Notes under the pieces: generated by a model
The model's input: only the letters and a program-made list of their open reading frames with translations
Databases searched by the model: none
Told to the model about the DNA's origin: nothing
Shown: positions 26,926 through 35,633 of the stretch, piece by piece
How the letters are laid out: every line of letters starts with the position of its first letter
Numbering within the stretch: position 1 is the stretch's first letter
Program-made: the position numbers and the translations under genes
From: Streptomyces lanatus
Lineage (GTDB): Bacteria; Actinomycetota; Actinomycetes; Streptomycetales; Streptomycetaceae
Reading direction: 5' to 3'
DNA: 64,000 nt
Assembly (NCBI RefSeq): GCF_014655715.1
Contig: NZ_BNBM01000028.1
Coordinates: forward strand, 25,853-89,852

Positions 26926-27036
26926 GGAGCAATCTGCGCGGCGAGGGGTGCTCGACGAGCGGGCGCCGGTCCACGCCCGCGGGGTGGCCGGAGCGTAGCG
27001 TCGGGGCGTGGCAGACCGGCACGGAAAGGAATCCCG

Positions 27037-27396
27037 ATGGAGCCCACCGGTATCACGCCCAACCTCCACGTCCCCGACATCACCGCCGCCCGCGACTTCT
27101 ACACCGGCTACCTCGGCCTGAGCGTCGAGGACTTCGACATGGGCTGGGTCGCCCGCTACCGGTCACCCGACGGGCGGGCGCAGATCCAGCTCGTGACCCG
27201 TGACGCGACCGCGCCCGAACTCGCCGCCGTATCCGTCCGTGTCGGCGCGGGCGTCGACGAGGCCTACGCCGAGGCGCTGCGGCGCGGATACGAGATCGTG
27301 CACCCGCTCACCAAGGAGCCCTGGGGTCTGCGCAGGTTCCTCGTGCGGGCGCCCGATGGCAATGTCCTCAATATCGTCAGCCATCAGGACGACTGA
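27037..27396 (+). CDS. VOC (glyoxalase/bleomycin resistance) family protein
   Basis: A 119-residue single VOC domain: TPNLHVPDITAARDFYTGYL at the start, DFDMGWVARYRSPDG in the middle and EPWGLRRFLVRAPDGNVLNI at the end. GGAAAGGAA precedes ATG 27037. Members are metal-dependent lyases, dioxygenases or antibiotic-binding proteins; this one gives no clue to which. It converges on the PfkB-like kinase gene with only eight bases between stops. Confidence 0.8.
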   Translation: MEPTGITPNLHVPDITAARDFYTGYLGLSVEDFDMGWVARYRSPDGRAQIQLVTRDATAPELAAVSVRVGAGVDEAYAEALRRGYEIVHPLTKEPWGLRRFLVRAPDGNVLNIVSHQDD

Positions 27397-27403
27397 CCGC
27401 ACG

Positions 27404-28333
27404 TCAGGTGCGCGGCTTGTGCTCCTGTGCGAACGCGTCGGCGGCGGCGAGGTCGAAGTCCCCGTGGTCGCTGCCGAGCCCCTGCGCCACCAGGGCCGCC
27501 GCGGCGCAGCCGAGGACGGCGGCGTCATACGGTGTGCGGCCCAGGCCCATGCCGCGCACGAAGCCTGCCGAGAACGCGTCGCCGCAGCCGGTGGTGTCCA
27601 CGACGTCGATCGCGAATGCGGGCACCTGCTCGGTGCCGTCCGGGGTCACCAGCAGTGCGCCGTCGCCGCCCCGGGTGACCGCCACGAGCCCGGCTCCGGC
27701 GGCAAGGAGCTTCCGCGTACCCGCGTCCAGGTCCTGCTCGCCGGTGAAGCCGAGGACCTGGTCCTCGTTGGGCAGCATGTGGTCGACGTACGGCAGCGCG
27801 GCCTCGATCTGCTCGAAGCTGCCGAGCACTCCGGGGGCCAGAAGGTCCACCGAGGTCGTCACGCCGTGTTCCTTGGCGTGGGCCAGGATGCGCGTGGCGG
27901 TGTCGACGCCGATGAGTTCGGGGCCGCCGAGGTGGAGGTGGTCGGCGTCGGCGATGGCGTCCCAGGGCACGTCGTCGGGGCCGTAGGTGATGTTGGCGCC
28001 GAGGAGGTGCAGGGAGGGGCGGTCGCCGTTGGGGCGGATGGGCAGGACGCTCGCGGAGGTGGCGATGTCGGTGCGGCGGACGAGGTGGCGGGTGTCGATG
28101 CCGGCGGCGCCGAGGAGCTGGACCAGCATGTCCCCGGTGGGGTCCGACCCGATCGCTCCGGCGCTCCGCACCGTGGCGCCCAGTTTGGCGAGGGTGAGCG
28201 CGGTGCCGCCGGCCGTCCCGGCGGCGGTCATCCTGATGTCCTCAACCAGTGTGGCGCCCTGGCCCTCGGGTATGGCCTCGACCGGCCGCACCAGCACGTC
28301 CAGTACATGCACGCCCAGCGTGACGACCTTCAT
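27404..28333 (-). CDS. PfkB-family sugar kinase
   Basis: A 309-residue ribokinase-like enzyme. It has MTAAGTAGGTALTLAKLGAT near the start and the PfkB signature VVDTTGCGDAFSAGFVRGM with the catalytic Asp near residue 250. ATG 28333 overlaps the stop of the aldolase gene (ATGA). With a class II aldolase it could form a two-step route: phosphorylation of a sugar and retro-aldol cleavage, as for fuculose, rhamnulose or 5-deoxypentoses. The isomerase that such a route usually needs is not encoded next door. Confidence 0.85.
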   Translation of the reverse strand: MKVVTLGVHVLDVLVRPVEAIPEGQGATLVEDIRMTAAGTAGGTALTLAKLGATVRSAGAIGSDPTGDMLVQLLGAAGIDTRHLVRRTDIATSASVLPIRPNGDRPSLHLLGANITYGPDDVPWDAIADADHLHLGGPELIGVDTATRILAHAKEHGVTTSVDLLAPGVLGSFEQIEAALPYVDHMLPNEDQVLGFTGEQDLDAGTRKLLAAGAGLVAVTRGGDGALLVTPDGTEQVPAFAIDVVDTTGCGDAFSAGFVRGMGLGRTPYDAAVLGCAAAALVAQGLGSDHGDFDLAAADAFAQEHKPRT

Positions 28334-29007
28334 CGGTTTCCCTCCTGTACGGGGTGGGTGGAGCCGTAGTTCCGGGCGAGCGCGGCCTCGATGACCGCGA
28401 GTTGCTGCCGCTCGTCGAGGACGCGGGGCGTGCCGAGGGCGGCCGCGTGCTGGTAGACACCGCACGCCCACTCCAGCAGCAGCGCGTGCTCGACGGCCTT
28501 GTGCAGGGTCGGGGCGTGGGTGAGCGCGCCATGGCTGGCCATCAGGGCGGCACTGCGTCCGTCCAGTGCGGTCAGGACCGACTCGGCGAGTTCGGGGGTG
28601 CCGAAGGTGGCGTAGGGGGCGACGCGGATCGAGCCGCCGAGGGTCAGCAACTGGTAGTGGATGCAGGGCAGTTCGTCGAGTACGCAGGACAGTGCGGTCG
28701 CCATCGGCGCGTGGGTGTGGACGACCGCGCCGGTGCCGTAGCGGCGGTAGACGCCCAGGTGGAGGTCGAGTTCGGAGGTGGGTTCGAGTGTCCCGGCGAC
28801 GACGGTTCCGTCGAGGTCGACCACGGTCACCTGGTCCGCGGTGAGTTCGGCGAGCACCGCGCCGGTCGCCGTGATCGCGACCCGGTCGTCCAGCCGTGTG
28901 CTGACGTTGCCTGCCGTGCCGATGAGCAGGCCCTCCGCCCCCAGCCGACGGCATGCCTCGGCCACGGCGGCGCGTTCCTGACCCAGCACCGAGCTTGAGC
29001 CTGTCAT
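28330..29007 (-). CDS. class II aldolase/adducin-family enzyme (FucA-like)
   Basis: A 225-residue protein of the L-fuculose-phosphate aldolase family. GLLIGTAGNVSTRLDDRVAI is the phosphate-binding start. VVHTHAPMATALS holds two of the zinc-binding His, and SAALMASHGALTHAPTLHKA holds the third. The conserved Glu is in TSELDLHLGVYR. It is the first gene of a pair with the PfkB kinase and is transcribed away from a TetR gene across a 57-base gap that contains a candidate operator. It probably cleaves a ketose phosphate to DHAP and an aldehyde. Confidence 0.85.
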   Translation of the reverse strand: MTGSSSVLGQERAAVAEACRRLGAEGLLIGTAGNVSTRLDDRVAITATGAVLAELTADQVTVVDLDGTVVAGTLEPTSELDLHLGVYRRYGTGAVVHTHAPMATALSCVLDELPCIHYQLLTLGGSIRVAPYATFGTPELAESVLTALDGRSAALMASHGALTHAPTLHKAVEHALLLEWACGVYQHAAALGTPRVLDERQQLAVIEAALARNYGSTHPVQEGNR

Positions 29008-29025
29008 GTGCGCGACGCTAGCCTA

Positions 29026-29046
29026 AACATGAAACAAAGTCACGTT
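29026..29046. promoter_or_regulatory. candidate TetR operator between aldolase and TetR genes
   Basis: AACATGA and TCACGTT form an inverted repeat of two seven-base arms (six of seven matching) around a seven-base spacer. It sits in the 57-base space between the divergent starts at 29007 and 29065. Its size and place suit autoregulation by the neighbouring TetR protein and control of the kinase/aldolase pair. Confidence 0.5.
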
Positions 29047-29064
29047 CAGATTCGGAGGCCGCAC

Positions 29065-29715
29065 ATGGGTGATCCCACCCCGGATCCCGGCGGCACCTGG
29101 CAGGTCCCGCTGCGCCGTACTCCGCAGCAGGCGCGCAGCAGAGCGAGGCTGGCCAGGGTCCTTCAGGCCGCGGAGCGTGTCCTGATCCGTGAAGGGGTGC
29201 AGGCGCTGACGACGACCCGTATCGCGGCCGAGGCCAAGGTCTCGGTCGGTTCGCTGTACCAGTACCTGCCCGACCGGGACGCCGTCATCGACGCCCTCGC
29301 GGCCGGCTACTTCGCCCGACTCGAAGGCGTCATGGACGACCTGGTGCGCGCGGCCACGGCCGAGCGGTGGGAGGACCCGGTCGGCGTCCTCATCGACGCG
29401 TACGCCGCGATCTACCGCACCGAACACGGCTTCAGGGCCCTGTGGTTCGGCAGCACCCTGACGGAGCAGACCCGCGCGGCGGACCGTGAGCACAAGCGCC
29501 GTATGGCCGAGGGCATCCGGCGCGTCCTGCTGGCCCTCGGCCTGGTCCACGACGACGAGTCACTCGCCCGCGCCTGCCATGCGGCGGTCCTCGCCGCCGA
29601 CGCCCTCGCCCAGGAGGCGTTCCGCCGCGACCCCGAGGGCGATCCGGGTCTCCTCGACGAGGCGAAGCTGATGCTGCGCGGCTACCTCATGTCCATTGCC
29701 GAACGCCGTCGTTGA
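29065..29715 (+). CDS. TetR-family transcriptional regulator
   Basis: A 216-residue regulator. The helix-turn-helix is ALTTTRIAAEAKVSVGSLYQ then YLPDRDAVIDALAAGYFARL, preceded by a basic RRTPQQARSRARLARVLQAA helix. Upstream in-frame starts exist, but ATG 29065 has GGAGG six bases before it. It is divergent from the aldolase/kinase pair and very likely represses it in response to a pathway metabolite. Confidence 0.85.
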   Translation: MGDPTPDPGGTWQVPLRRTPQQARSRARLARVLQAAERVLIREGVQALTTTRIAAEAKVSVGSLYQYLPDRDAVIDALAAGYFARLEGVMDDLVRAATAERWEDPVGVLIDAYAAIYRTEHGFRALWFGSTLTEQTRAADREHKRRMAEGIRRVLLALGLVHDDESLARACHAAVLAADALAQEAFRRDPEGDPGLLDEAKLMLRGYLMSIAERRR

Positions 29716-29753
29716 GTGCCGGTGTTCCCACTGACGTGGGGGACAATTGCGAT

Positions 29754-30428
29754 GTGCCCCTCACCAGATCACTCGCGACCGCTGATGAAATACGTGTCTA
29801 TCTCGTCGACCGGCTGAACCTCGCGCTGCGCCGTCCTGGGATGTTCGGGAAGGAGACGGCGCTGCGGATGTTGATGGACCATCTGCTGTTCTTGGAGAAA
29901 GAGCCGGAGGCATGGACCGAGCAGCAGCGAATCTGGAATGACCGCGGGGCTTGGACCAGTACCGGTGTGGCGGGCGCGTTCCGGGACCTGGTCCCAGGCC
30001 ATTACGACGACCATTGCACGGCCTCGGTCTACGCCGAATTCGCCCACCGTCGCGACTGGCTCGTACCCGACCGTGTTCTTGATGCGGGCGAGTTCCACGC
30101 GCTGCGGAACAGCGCACGCCAGTGGGCGGGTGTGGACCGTGTGTGGCCGGACGTCACGGCTGAATTCGGCGCCCCGTCCCTGCTGATTGGCGGCACCAAT
30201 CCCTACTACGGCAAGACACTCGGCTTCCTTAGTGAAGACCCGGAGGATCCGATCGTGTTCTTCCACCTGTGGAACGGCAGTGCTCCGGACGATGAGGCAC
30301 GGTGGCCCGAGCTTGAGGAACCCCTTCTGCTTGCCGTGCGCTTCGGGAACGGGAACTTCCGTGAGACCGTCACCTTCACTCCCGAGGGGCGGCGCAGACG
30401 CCCGGAAGCCGACGCACCCTGTCGCTGA
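29754..30428 (+). CDS. hypothetical protein
   Basis: About 224 residues, not recognised. It starts with LTRSLATADEIRVYLVDRLN and RRPGMFGKETALRMLMDHLL, continues with WNDRGAWTSTGVAGAFRDLV, and ends with PIVFFHLWNGSAPDDEARWP and a short basic tail. No signal peptide or membrane helix. A longer frame begins at a TTG overlapping the TetR stop, but GTG 29754 seems more natural. It converges on the large SARP-fusion gene. Confidence 0.6.
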   Translation: MPLTRSLATADEIRVYLVDRLNLALRRPGMFGKETALRMLMDHLLFLEKEPEAWTEQQRIWNDRGAWTSTGVAGAFRDLVPGHYDDHCTASVYAEFAHRRDWLVPDRVLDAGEFHALRNSARQWAGVDRVWPDVTAEFGAPSLLIGGTNPYYGKTLGFLSEDPEDPIVFFHLWNGSAPDDEARWPELEEPLLLAVRFGNGNFRETVTFTPEGRRRRPEADAPCR

Positions 30429-30448
30429 CATCCGGCCAGGGGCCCGCT

Positions 30449-33400
30449 TCAGGCCGTCCGGATCCTCGATTCGATGAGCGCACGAAGGGCGGCGGCTTCC
30501 TTGCTCCCGGTCAGCTCGTACAGGTTGAGTGCCTCGCGCCAGCATGCCTTTGCCCGGTCGGCTTGACCGAGTTCCGCGAGCGCCTTTCCCAGGATGGTCA
30601 GAACGTTGCCTCGCATCGGGTCACCGCCGATGGAGCCGAGTACGAGGGCCTGTTCGGCATGCTGGGCTGCTTGCGCGGGCCGGTGCGCGGCGAGGTGGGT
30701 CTCGGCAATCCGGAAGTGCGTGGTTCCCTGCCAGAGCCGTTGTCGGTGGTCGCCGAAGATTTCCAAGGCGTCGTGGAACTGTTCCAGCGCCTCGAAATAC
30801 TGGCCGTCTTTGGTGAGGGCGATGCCCACGACATAGTGGCCGTTGGCCAGGCGCACCGTCCGGCCGAATTCGGCGTGTACGGCGAGGCTGCGCTTCGCGA
30901 TGTCGACGGCTTGGGTGATATCGCCCAACCCCAGATGGGTTTGTGAGAGGTTGCCGAGGCCGACCGCTTCGACGGGACGATTGCCGAGTGCACGGAACCC
31001 ACTGATGGCCTGGTCGAAGAAGACCTTGGCCTCCGCGTACCGGCCTTGCCGCAGACGGATGAGGCCTCGGGTGTTCGCCACCCAGCTGACGGCGGTGTCA
31101 GCCGACGCGGAAGCGACGAGTTCGGCGGCGAGCCGTGCCTGATACTCCGCCCCCTCGATGTCGCCGGAGTCGAGGAGCACATCCGCCAGGATCGTGCGTG
31201 CCCTGCCCTCCGATCGGCGGTCACCCCGGCTGTGGGCGGCGTCACACATGGCCCTTGTGGTCGTTTCGTACTGGTGGGAGTTGGCCCCGGATTCGCTGAG
31301 GTCCTTGGCCGCCCAGAGCAGATCCACCGCCCTGCGCAGCCGGTCCGTGCCGGCCGCCTGCCGTACGCAGGCCAGCAGGCAGGCTCCCTCGGAGTACAGC
31401 CAGTCCAGGGCTGCGGACTCTCCTGCGAAACTCAGCCCGGGGCAGCCGGTCGGCTCCAGGTCGTCCACGAGCCGATCCCCGGGCCGCTCGAGCGCGTACA
31501 CAGCGGCAGCGGTGGCCAGGTAGAAGTCCAGCAGCCGCGACAGTGCCGCGTCCCGCTCACCCGGCGGCTGTTCGTCCCGCTCCGCACAAGCGCGCGCGTA
31601 GAGCCGCACCAGATCGTGGTACCGATACCGCCCCGGCGCCGCCGACTCAAGCAGCGACGTGTCGACGAGCGACTCCAGCAGATCCTCCGTCTCGTCCACC
31701 GGCAGATCCAGCAGTGCGGCGGCCGCGGCCAGCGAGACGTCCGGTCCGTCGGCGAGCCCCAACAGTCGGAAGGCGCGGGCCTGGCCCGAGTCCAGAGCGC
31801 CATAGCCCAGCTCATAGGTGGCCTTCACGGCGAGGTCCCCGGCCTGGAGTTCGTCCAGCCGCCGCCGCTCGTCCGCGAGCTTCGCCGCCAGTACCGACAC
31901 CGTCCAGGTGCGGCGGGCCGCGAGGCGGGACGCGGCGATGCGGATGGCCAGCGGCAGGAAGCCGCACGCCGCGACCACGTCCAGGGCGGCCTCCCGCTCG
32001 GACGCCACCCGCTCCTCGCCCACGATCTTCGTGAACAGCGACAGCGCCTCGTCGGGGGACATCACATCCAGGTCCACCAGATGGGCCCCGGCGAGATCCA
32101 CCATCCGCACCCGGGACGTCACCAGCGCCGCACAGCCCTCCATGCCCGGCAGCAACGGCCGTACCTGCGCCGCGTCCTTGGCATTGTCCAGGAGGACCAG
32201 GACCCGCCGCCCGTCGAGGATCGAGCGGTACAGCGCGGTGCGCTCCTCCAGCGAGTCGGGGATCGCCGAGTCCGCCGTCCCCAGGGCGCGCAGGAACGAG
32301 CCCAGCACCGTCTCCGGCTCCGCCGCGCGCAGGCCCGCGCCTTGCAGGTCGACGTAGAGCTGCCCGTCGGGGAAAGCCGAGCGCGCCTGGTGGGCGACAT
32401 GAACCGCGAGCGTCGTCTTGCCCACCCCGCCGATGCCCGCCAGCGCCGATACCGCCATCACCCGACCCTCGCCCTCGGCTGCGGCGAGGACCTCGCTGAG
32501 CTCCGAGACGAAGGAGGCACGGCCCGTGAAGTCCGGGACGGTGGCGGGGAGTTGGGAGGGACGCACCGGGTGCTGGGGCGGCTCGGCCACCGGCGAGGAG
32601 GGCTCCGCGAGACCGGGGTCGGCCTGGAGGATCCGCTGCTGGAGCTCACGCAGGTCCGGACTCGGGTCCAAGCCCAGTTCGTCGGCGAGCAGGCGCCGCG
32701 TGTCGGCGTACACGGCCAGCGCTTCCGCCTGCCGCCCGCTGCGGTACAGGGCGAGCATCAGCAGCTCTCGCAGCCGCTCGCGCAGCGGATGCTCGGCCGT
32801 CAGGGCCGTCAGCTCCGAGACCGCCTCCGCGTGGCAGCCCTGCTCAAGGTCCATGTCGAGCCGGGATTCCAGGAGTTGGAGCCGCCACTCCCCCAGACGG
32901 TCCCGTTGGGCCTCCCCGTACGGCCCGGGAATGCCGGCCAGCGTCTCGCCGCCCCACAGCCCCAGGGCCTTGTCCAGCAGTTGCCGCGCATGGGTCAGAT
33001 CGCCGGACCTCCTCGCCCTCTCTGCTTCCGCCTCCAGGTTCTGCGCTACGGCGAGGTCCAGTGCGTCGTCGGCCAGCCCCCGCACCGCATAGCCGCCGGA
33101 CTCGCTCACCAGCACGCCGGGGCTCAGCACCCGGCGCAGCCGGGAGGCATACGTCCGCACTGCGGCCAGCGCCTGCTCGGGCGGCTCCTCGCCCCACAGG
33201 GCGTCGATGAGCTCCGCCGCGGTCGCCGTACGGCCCTCGCGCAGCAGCAGGGCCACGAGCAAAGCGCGCTGCTGGGGGGAGCCGGTCGGGAGCTGCTCCT
33301 CGCCCCGCCACGCGCGCACCGGACCGAGCACACTGAACCGCAAGGGCACAGCCTCTGGTTCGGCCGAACTCCGACTGGCGCCCGGTCGTCTCTGCTCCGG

Positions 33401-34354
33401 GGTCCGGGGCCCTTGCTCCAGCCTCACGACCTGCCGTGTCGCCTCGGGACGTAGGCCCGGAGCAGCGTCCACGGCCGGCGCTTCGTCGAGACCGCGCTCA
33501 TCGCGCAGGGCCCACGCGGGGAACTCCATGCTGGCGAGGCTCATCAGAGATGCGCGGGACAGAGGGTGACGCGGCCCGAGCGTCACGGTCGCCTTCTGCG
33601 CGGCGATCGCCAGCACCTCGGCGGCCCGCTTCCACTGCTCGCGGTCACCGGCCGCGAGGGCCGAGGTCAACTTGGCCAAGGCCAACGTGATCAGCGCTGA
33701 GAGCGACAGCGGATGGTCACTCCCGAGAAGCCGCACCAATTGCCGTGCCGTTTGCGCGATGGTGTCGATGCGCTGATCTGCTGCGACGTGGCGCTCCTGC
33801 TGGCGGGCGGTCCCTGCCAGCACCGAGTGGGCAAGCAGCTGGATTTCCAGTCGCCCGCGGCGGGATTCCATACGGGTGCTGAGGTTCAACGCCTCTTCGG
33901 CCGCCTTTGCGGCTCCGGCGACATCGCCCAGACGTAGCCTGATCGCTGCCAGATTGGCCCGACTTCGCACGACGCCTTCGCCCTGGTCGTGTTGTCCCTC
34001 CAGAGCGATGACCGGAGACAGAACAGTGACTGCGGCAGGAATCAGGTCGCGGTCGGCGAAGGTGACCGCCAACTCGTTTCTGATGTCGGCCGGCAGTGAG
34101 AGAGCATCGGGGTCCGAGTGGAGGAGCGAGTTCACATGCTCCCGAAGAGCTGTCGTCTCCTTGCCCAGGCCGAGCTCATCGAGCAAGGAGGTCAGATAGC
34201 CAAGGTCCGTGCCCAGAGTCGGATGCCGGAGCACATGAGGGTCGTTGCACAGTTCGGCTGCTGCCCTTGCAGCGCTCACGCGATCCGCGTCATTGCCGTT
34301 GCTGCCGAGGGCGCGTTCGGCGTTGGCGATGGCCTGCTGCCAGAGGTCTGTCAC
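30449..34354 (-). CDS. TPR-SARP-NB-ARC-TPR fusion regulator of trypsin module
   Basis: A 1301-residue protein. Residues 1-300 are TPR-like helices similar to the separate TPR protein at 1-938. From about 336 comes a SARP DNA-binding domain (PLRFSVLGPVRAWRGEEQLP, LLREGRTATAAELIDALWGE), then a bacterial transcriptional activation domain to about 590. An NB-ARC ATPase follows with Walker A AGIGGVGKTTLAVHVA near 641 and VLVLLDNAKDA as Walker B. The last 300 residues are TPRs (ALEQFHDALEIFGDHRQRLW). From residue 336 the plan is that of AfsR. The gene overlaps the trypsin gene by four bases, so a DNA-binding STAND regulator is wired to an intracellular protease. Proteolytic or nucleotide-controlled activation is my inference. 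Confidence 0.85.
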   Translation of the reverse strand: MTDLWQQAIANAERALGSNGNDADRVSAARAAAELCNDPHVLRHPTLGTDLGYLTSLLDELGLGKETTALREHVNSLLHSDPDALSLPADIRNELAVTFADRDLIPAAVTVLSPVIALEGQHDQGEGVVRSRANLAAIRLRLGDVAGAAKAAEEALNLSTRMESRRGRLEIQLLAHSVLAGTARQQERHVAADQRIDTIAQTARQLVRLLGSDHPLSLSALITLALAKLTSALAAGDREQWKRAAEVLAIAAQKATVTLGPRHPLSRASLMSLASMEFPAWALRDERGLDEAPAVDAAPGLRPEATRQVVRLEQGPRTPEQRRPGASRSSAEPEAVPLRFSVLGPVRAWRGEEQLPTGSPQQRALLVALLLREGRTATAAELIDALWGEEPPEQALAAVRTYASRLRRVLSPGVLVSESGGYAVRGLADDALDLAVAQNLEAEAERARRSGDLTHARQLLDKALGLWGGETLAGIPGPYGEAQRDRLGEWRLQLLESRLDMDLEQGCHAEAVSELTALTAEHPLRERLRELLMLALYRSGRQAEALAVYADTRRLLADELGLDPSPDLRELQQRILQADPGLAEPSSPVAEPPQHPVRPSQLPATVPDFTGRASFVSELSEVLAAAEGEGRVMAVSALAGIGGVGKTTLAVHVAHQARSAFPDGQLYVDLQGAGLRAAEPETVLGSFLRALGTADSAIPDSLEERTALYRSILDGRRVLVLLDNAKDAAQVRPLLPGMEGCAALVTSRVRMVDLAGAHLVDLDVMSPDEALSLFTKIVGEERVASEREAALDVVAACGFLPLAIRIAASRLAARRTWTVSVLAAKLADERRRLDELQAGDLAVKATYELGYGALDSGQARAFRLLGLADGPDVSLAAAAALLDLPVDETEDLLESLVDTSLLESAAPGRYRYHDLVRLYARACAERDEQPPGERDAALSRLLDFYLATAAAVYALERPGDRLVDDLEPTGCPGLSFAGESAALDWLYSEGACLLACVRQAAGTDRLRRAVDLLWAAKDLSESGANSHQYETTTRAMCDAAHSRGDRRSEGRARTILADVLLDSGDIEGAEYQARLAAELVASASADTAVSWVANTRGLIRLRQGRYAEAKVFFDQAISGFRALGNRPVEAVGLGNLSQTHLGLGDITQAVDIAKRSLAVHAEFGRTVRLANGHYVVGIALTKDGQYFEALEQFHDALEIFGDHRQRLWQGTTHFRIAETHLAAHRPAQAAQHAEQALVLGSIGGDPMRGNVLTILGKALAELGQADRAKACWREALNLYELTGSKEAAALRALIESRIRTA

Positions 34355-35157
34355 TTTCCCTCACCGCGCAGTTGCCGTTCCAGGACCGTTTTCGCGATCG
34401 TGAAGTTGAGTTCGGCCACTTGTGACGGGTCGAGATAGCCACGCTGGGTCCACTCTCGGATGCGCTCGAACCACGACTCGGCTTCGGCGACGGCTGCGGT
34501 TTCGGTCAGCTCTTCACTTTTCTCGGCGCCCTCCGGGTGGAGCACATCGATGAGATGCTCCACATGGAATTGGTCGAAGCGGCGCAAGGCCTCACCGATG
34601 GTGGCGGCGAACAGGACGTTGGCGGCGCGGCCAGTGTCCTTGCGATGGGGTACTTGTTCCAGAAGGATGCCCACGACAACGGGGTCGCGCTTTTCCGGAA
34701 CGCCGGTGACCACCGGCCCGCCGGAATAACCTGAGTAGTCCCCCGTGTGTTGGTCCACCGTCAGTTGCAGCGCCTCGATGACCGCACCCCCCTCGCAGGA
34801 ATAGTCCGCCGTGCCGTCGTCCACCTTCCCTCCGAGTGCCGCTTCGGTCGCTTCGGGGCGATAGGGGGAGTGCCAGTCGTCGCCGCGTTGAGCGATGCCG
34901 GCGCGGGGGATCGCCAGCCGCACTTCATAGTCGGAGGCGATCATGATGAGAGCCAGGTCGGCGTCCACATCGCGGCGACAGATCTGACCTGCGAGTCGGC
35001 TGCCGTCCGTCAGGACCACGTCCACGCGCTCGTCCGACGAGGTGAGGCCGCCTAGACAGTGGAGTGCGGTCACCACAAAACGGCGCGTCAGGAAGAAGCC
35101 GCCACCGAGACGCTGTTCGGACCTGAAGAGCTCGACCCAGTAGCCCGTGGTGGTCAT
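34351..35157 (-). CDS. trypsin-like serine protease, second module
   Basis: A 268-residue cytoplasmic trypsin-like protein, the same length as the copy at 928-1734. The triad is His in VVTALHCLGG, Asp in DVDADLALIMIASD, and Ser in GYSGYSGGPVVTG. There is no signal peptide. ATG 35157 overlaps the Trypco1 stop, and its own stop overlaps the start of the SARP-fusion gene. The three genes are therefore a translationally coupled unit. Confidence 0.85.
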   Translation of the reverse strand: MTTTGYWVELFRSEQRLGGGFFLTRRFVVTALHCLGGLTSSDERVDVVLTDGSRLAGQICRRDVDADLALIMIASDYEVRLAIPRAGIAQRGDDWHSPYRPEATEAALGGKVDDGTADYSCEGGAVIEALQLTVDQHTGDYSGYSGGPVVTGVPEKRDPVVVGILLEQVPHRKDTGRAANVLFAATIGEALRRFDQFHVEHLIDVLHPEGAEKSEELTETAAVAEAESWFERIREWTQRGYLDPSQVAELNFTIAKTVLERQLRGEGK

Positions 35158-35465
35158 GGTGTCTCCGGGGCCCGCTCCACGGTGAGAGTGACCTCGAACG
35201 ACGCCTCGGCCGACGCCTTGGACAGGATGACCCCCGCCTCCGCCGCCAGTGTCAGCCCGAAGGTGACGGCCATGCTGGAGACCTGCCAGCCGTTGCGGTC
35301 AGGCACCTGGGCCAGGGACTGCTGTGCGATGTCCGAGGCCTGGACGATGGCCTCCTCCAGCTCCGCGGCTCGATCACCGAGTGCGGCACTGGTCCGCGTA
35401 CGGCTGGAGATCTGGCGACTGCCCGTCGAGTCCAGCGCCACGGTCTCGACCCGAACTTCAGCCAT
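35154..35465 (-). CDS. Trypco1 / CU044_2847-family protein, second copy
   Basis: A 103-residue protein, very similar to the one at 1731-2066 (AEAGVILSKASAEASFEVTL is identical in both). It heads the second protease module, with AGGGGGATGT before ATG 35465. The conserved C-terminal half and variable N-terminus suggest the C-terminal beta unit is what contacts the protease, but this is inference. Confidence 0.78.
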   Translation of the reverse strand: MAEVRVETVALDSTGSRQISSRTRTSAALGDRAAELEEAIVQASDIAQQSLAQVPDRNGWQVSSMAVTFGLTLAAEAGVILSKASAEASFEVTLTVERAPETP

Positions 35466-35633
35466 ACATCCCCCTGTTGGTGAGGCGCGGGTCGCACGAA
35501 GTACCAGCTCTCAGGGAAGCGTAGCCAGCGCAATCTTGGTCCGCGACCGGTTCGACGCGCAAGATCCGGCCGAGCGGGCTGACGCGCGGGCCCCCGGAGC
35601 CGCCGCGGATCACTGCTCTGCCATCCTGACGTC

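Noticed and set aside
28330..28954. Extending the PfkB kinase frame upstream to about 516 residues.
   Set aside because: The added N-terminal part is antisense-like Arg/Pro-rich translation of the aldolase gene; the kinase starts naturally at ATG 28333 with an ATGA overlap.
30563..30946. Plus-strand ORF with a Met start.
   Set aside because: Complement of the C-terminal TPRs of the SARP-fusion protein; no ribosome binding site or homology.
31046..33454. An 802-codon plus-strand frame opposite the SARP-fusion gene.
   Set aside because: High-GC antisense frame; the minus strand carries NB-ARC, SARP and TPR motifs throughout.
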